Source of the DNA: Adiantum capillus-veneris
Lineage: Eukaryota; Streptophyta; Polypodiopsida; Polypodiales; Pteridaceae
Direction: 5' to 3'
Assembly: GCA_014529385.2 (NCBI GenBank)
Contig: CM043949.1
Span: 112,735,977 to 112,799,976 of the forward strand
DNA: 64,000 nucleotides
Shown here in pieces: positions 62,995 to 64,000 of the stretch. The notes under the pieces are model-generated. The model saw only the letters and a program-made list of their open reading frames with translations. It had not been told where the DNA came from and did no database searches. The position numbers and the translations under genes are program-made. Each line of letters begins with the position of its first letter. Position 1 is the first letter of the stretch.

Positions 62995-63740
62995 ATGTCT
63001 TCTGGCACTCGCAAGGGTTCTTCTTCAACAAGGTCCACAACCATTGTGAAAAATGATCCAAAATCCCCTAAATGTGGAGATAGCAACACAACCACTCAAC
63101 CAACCAACATCAAAAACCATGATCATGGCATACTTGGTACAGTTGCAAGAGACCATAAACAACCAAGGACTTACGGGCTTGCAATGGAGAATGGCACGCT
63201 AAGGGTCCTTGTGGTTGAAAATGAGAATCTCAAGAGGACATTTAAGATGCAAACAACACGTTTGTGCAACTTAGAAGAGGAAGTCAAGGAATATAAACAC
63301 TCTCTTGTGAACTTGAATGCTTTGAAGGAGAGCATGAGCAAAGTAGAGCATGACCATGTATTGGAAGAAAAGAAATTTGACACTATGAACCGGGATGTAT
63401 GCACATGAAAAATGTATGCACAAGCAAGTCTTGGGCTGATATATGTGGTAGCAATGTGGTTCCCAATTCCTCCCTCATGCAAGCTATGGCTCAAACAAAG
63501 AATGTTGAGAATGTGGATGTAGAGCAGTTGAAGGAACGGGAGCGGCGTTCCAAAGATATTGTTATTCGTGGAATTAGTGAAAATTCCTTCTCGTCATTGT
63601 TATCAAAGATTTTTTCAAAACCGACTTTGACATGTCATGAGTTATGGTTTACAGAGCACATCGAGTGGGTAAGCAAGGAGCTCCTCGCTCAGGAGAACGG
63701 CCAATTGTATACACCATGCCGGATGAGACATCCTTGATAA
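62995..63740 (+). pseudogene. LINE ORF1-like protein, frameshifted
   Basis: The first frame starts MSSGTRKGSSSTRSTTIVKN at 62995. It passes into a coiled-coil-like stretch (VVENENLKRTFKMQTTRLCN, then LEEEVKEYKHSLVNL) and stops at 63408. After a frameshift the reading goes on with SWADICGSNVVPN and LKERERRSKDIVIRGI (about 63525-63570). A coiled coil followed by an (E/R)RR..(D/N)I(V/I)IRG motif is typical of ORF1 proteins of several LINE groups. The family is not certain. Confidence 0.4.
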
Positions 63741-63800
63741 TTGAACAGACCATCCTTGATGAGGAGCAAGCGGGTTGAGAGGTTTGTAGCAAGGCTACAG

Positions 63801-64000
63801 TGTCACGTGCATTGGACAGGCAGTTAGTTGTAGTTGGGCTAGGGTTCATATTGGACGGACTTTCGCCTAGGCAGTAACACGTGGCAAGCATACGGGTGGT
63901 GGTCTAGCCGACGCGGGGCCATACCATAGTTAGAGATAGACTTAGCTGAATTGGATATTTGTGAGCCGTTGGTGGCTATTTATGGTTGTATATATCCATA
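63801..64000 (+). repeat. X-family LTR start, runs off the window
   Basis: TGTCACGTGCATTGG..., GGTGGTGGTCTAGCCGAC and TATTTATGGTTGTATATATCC match the X2 LTR (59604 down to about 59395 on the minus strand) in the same order. Confidence 0.6.

Noticed and set aside
1..64000. CRISPR arrays, rRNA, tRNA genes
   Set aside because: No regular spaced repeats of the right size, no rRNA text, and only tRNA-complementary primer sites were seen.

Overview
The window looks like intergenic and intronic DNA from a large, repeat-rich land-plant genome. The evidence is exons resembling a plant LAZ1-type (DUF300/TMEM184) membrane protein, a fragment resembling a LysM receptor-like kinase, L1-type LINEs whose ORF1 looks like DUF4283 plus a CCHC knuckle, chromodomain-bearing Ty3/gypsy elements, a hAT element with DUF659, an initiator-Met tRNA primer site (TGGTATCAGAGC), and telo-box motifs (AAACCCTAA). 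A fern or another early-diverging plant would fit, but the species cannot be fixed from sequence alone. No bacterial features, CRISPR arrays, rRNA or tRNA genes were seen.

Almost everything is nested transposable elements. 1.0-14.2 kb: a short minus-strand LTR, then several minus-strand copies of a non-L1 LINE (called LINE-A here) stacked in (GA)n/(CT)n microsatellites, with one L1-type LINE (LINE-B1, 1623-7966) dropped into a LINE-A tail. 14.4-22.9 kb: the 3' part of a LAZ1-like gene on the minus strand, with a LINE-B copy (B2) in its last intron. 22.9-37.0 kb: a minus-strand LTR retroelement (element X1), split by a third LINE-B copy (B3, with a 15-bp target duplication) and by a 3.35-kb hAT transposon (perfect 8-bp target duplication). 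B3 itself carries an LTR fragment.

37.1-38.0 kb: two host-exon remnants (receptor-kinase fragment on plus, a 46-codon exon of unknown identity on minus). 38.2-43.9 kb: a 5'-truncated plus-strand chromovirus (element C1) with its 3' LTR. 44.0-44.5 kb: a G-rich minisatellite. 45.2-47.6 kb: minus-strand Ty3/gypsy pol. 47.6-50.3 kb: an unrecognised ORF-bearing retroelement end with its LTR. 51.0-58.5 kb: a full-length chromovirus (element C2) with both LTRs, PBS and PPT, inserted in a second copy of X (X2) and itself carrying a 502-bp hAT-like miniature element in gag. 59-64 kb: X-family LTRs, a minus-strand C1-like LTR with gag start, LINE fragments and a LINE ORF1-like frame.

All element proteins carry stops, frameshifts or deletions, so nothing here looks clearly autonomous. 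The most notable pattern is that LINE-A copies begin and end at (CT)n tracts, which suggests a microsatellite-targeted LINE. Family names (LINE-A, LINE-B, X, C1, C2) are labels for this report only.
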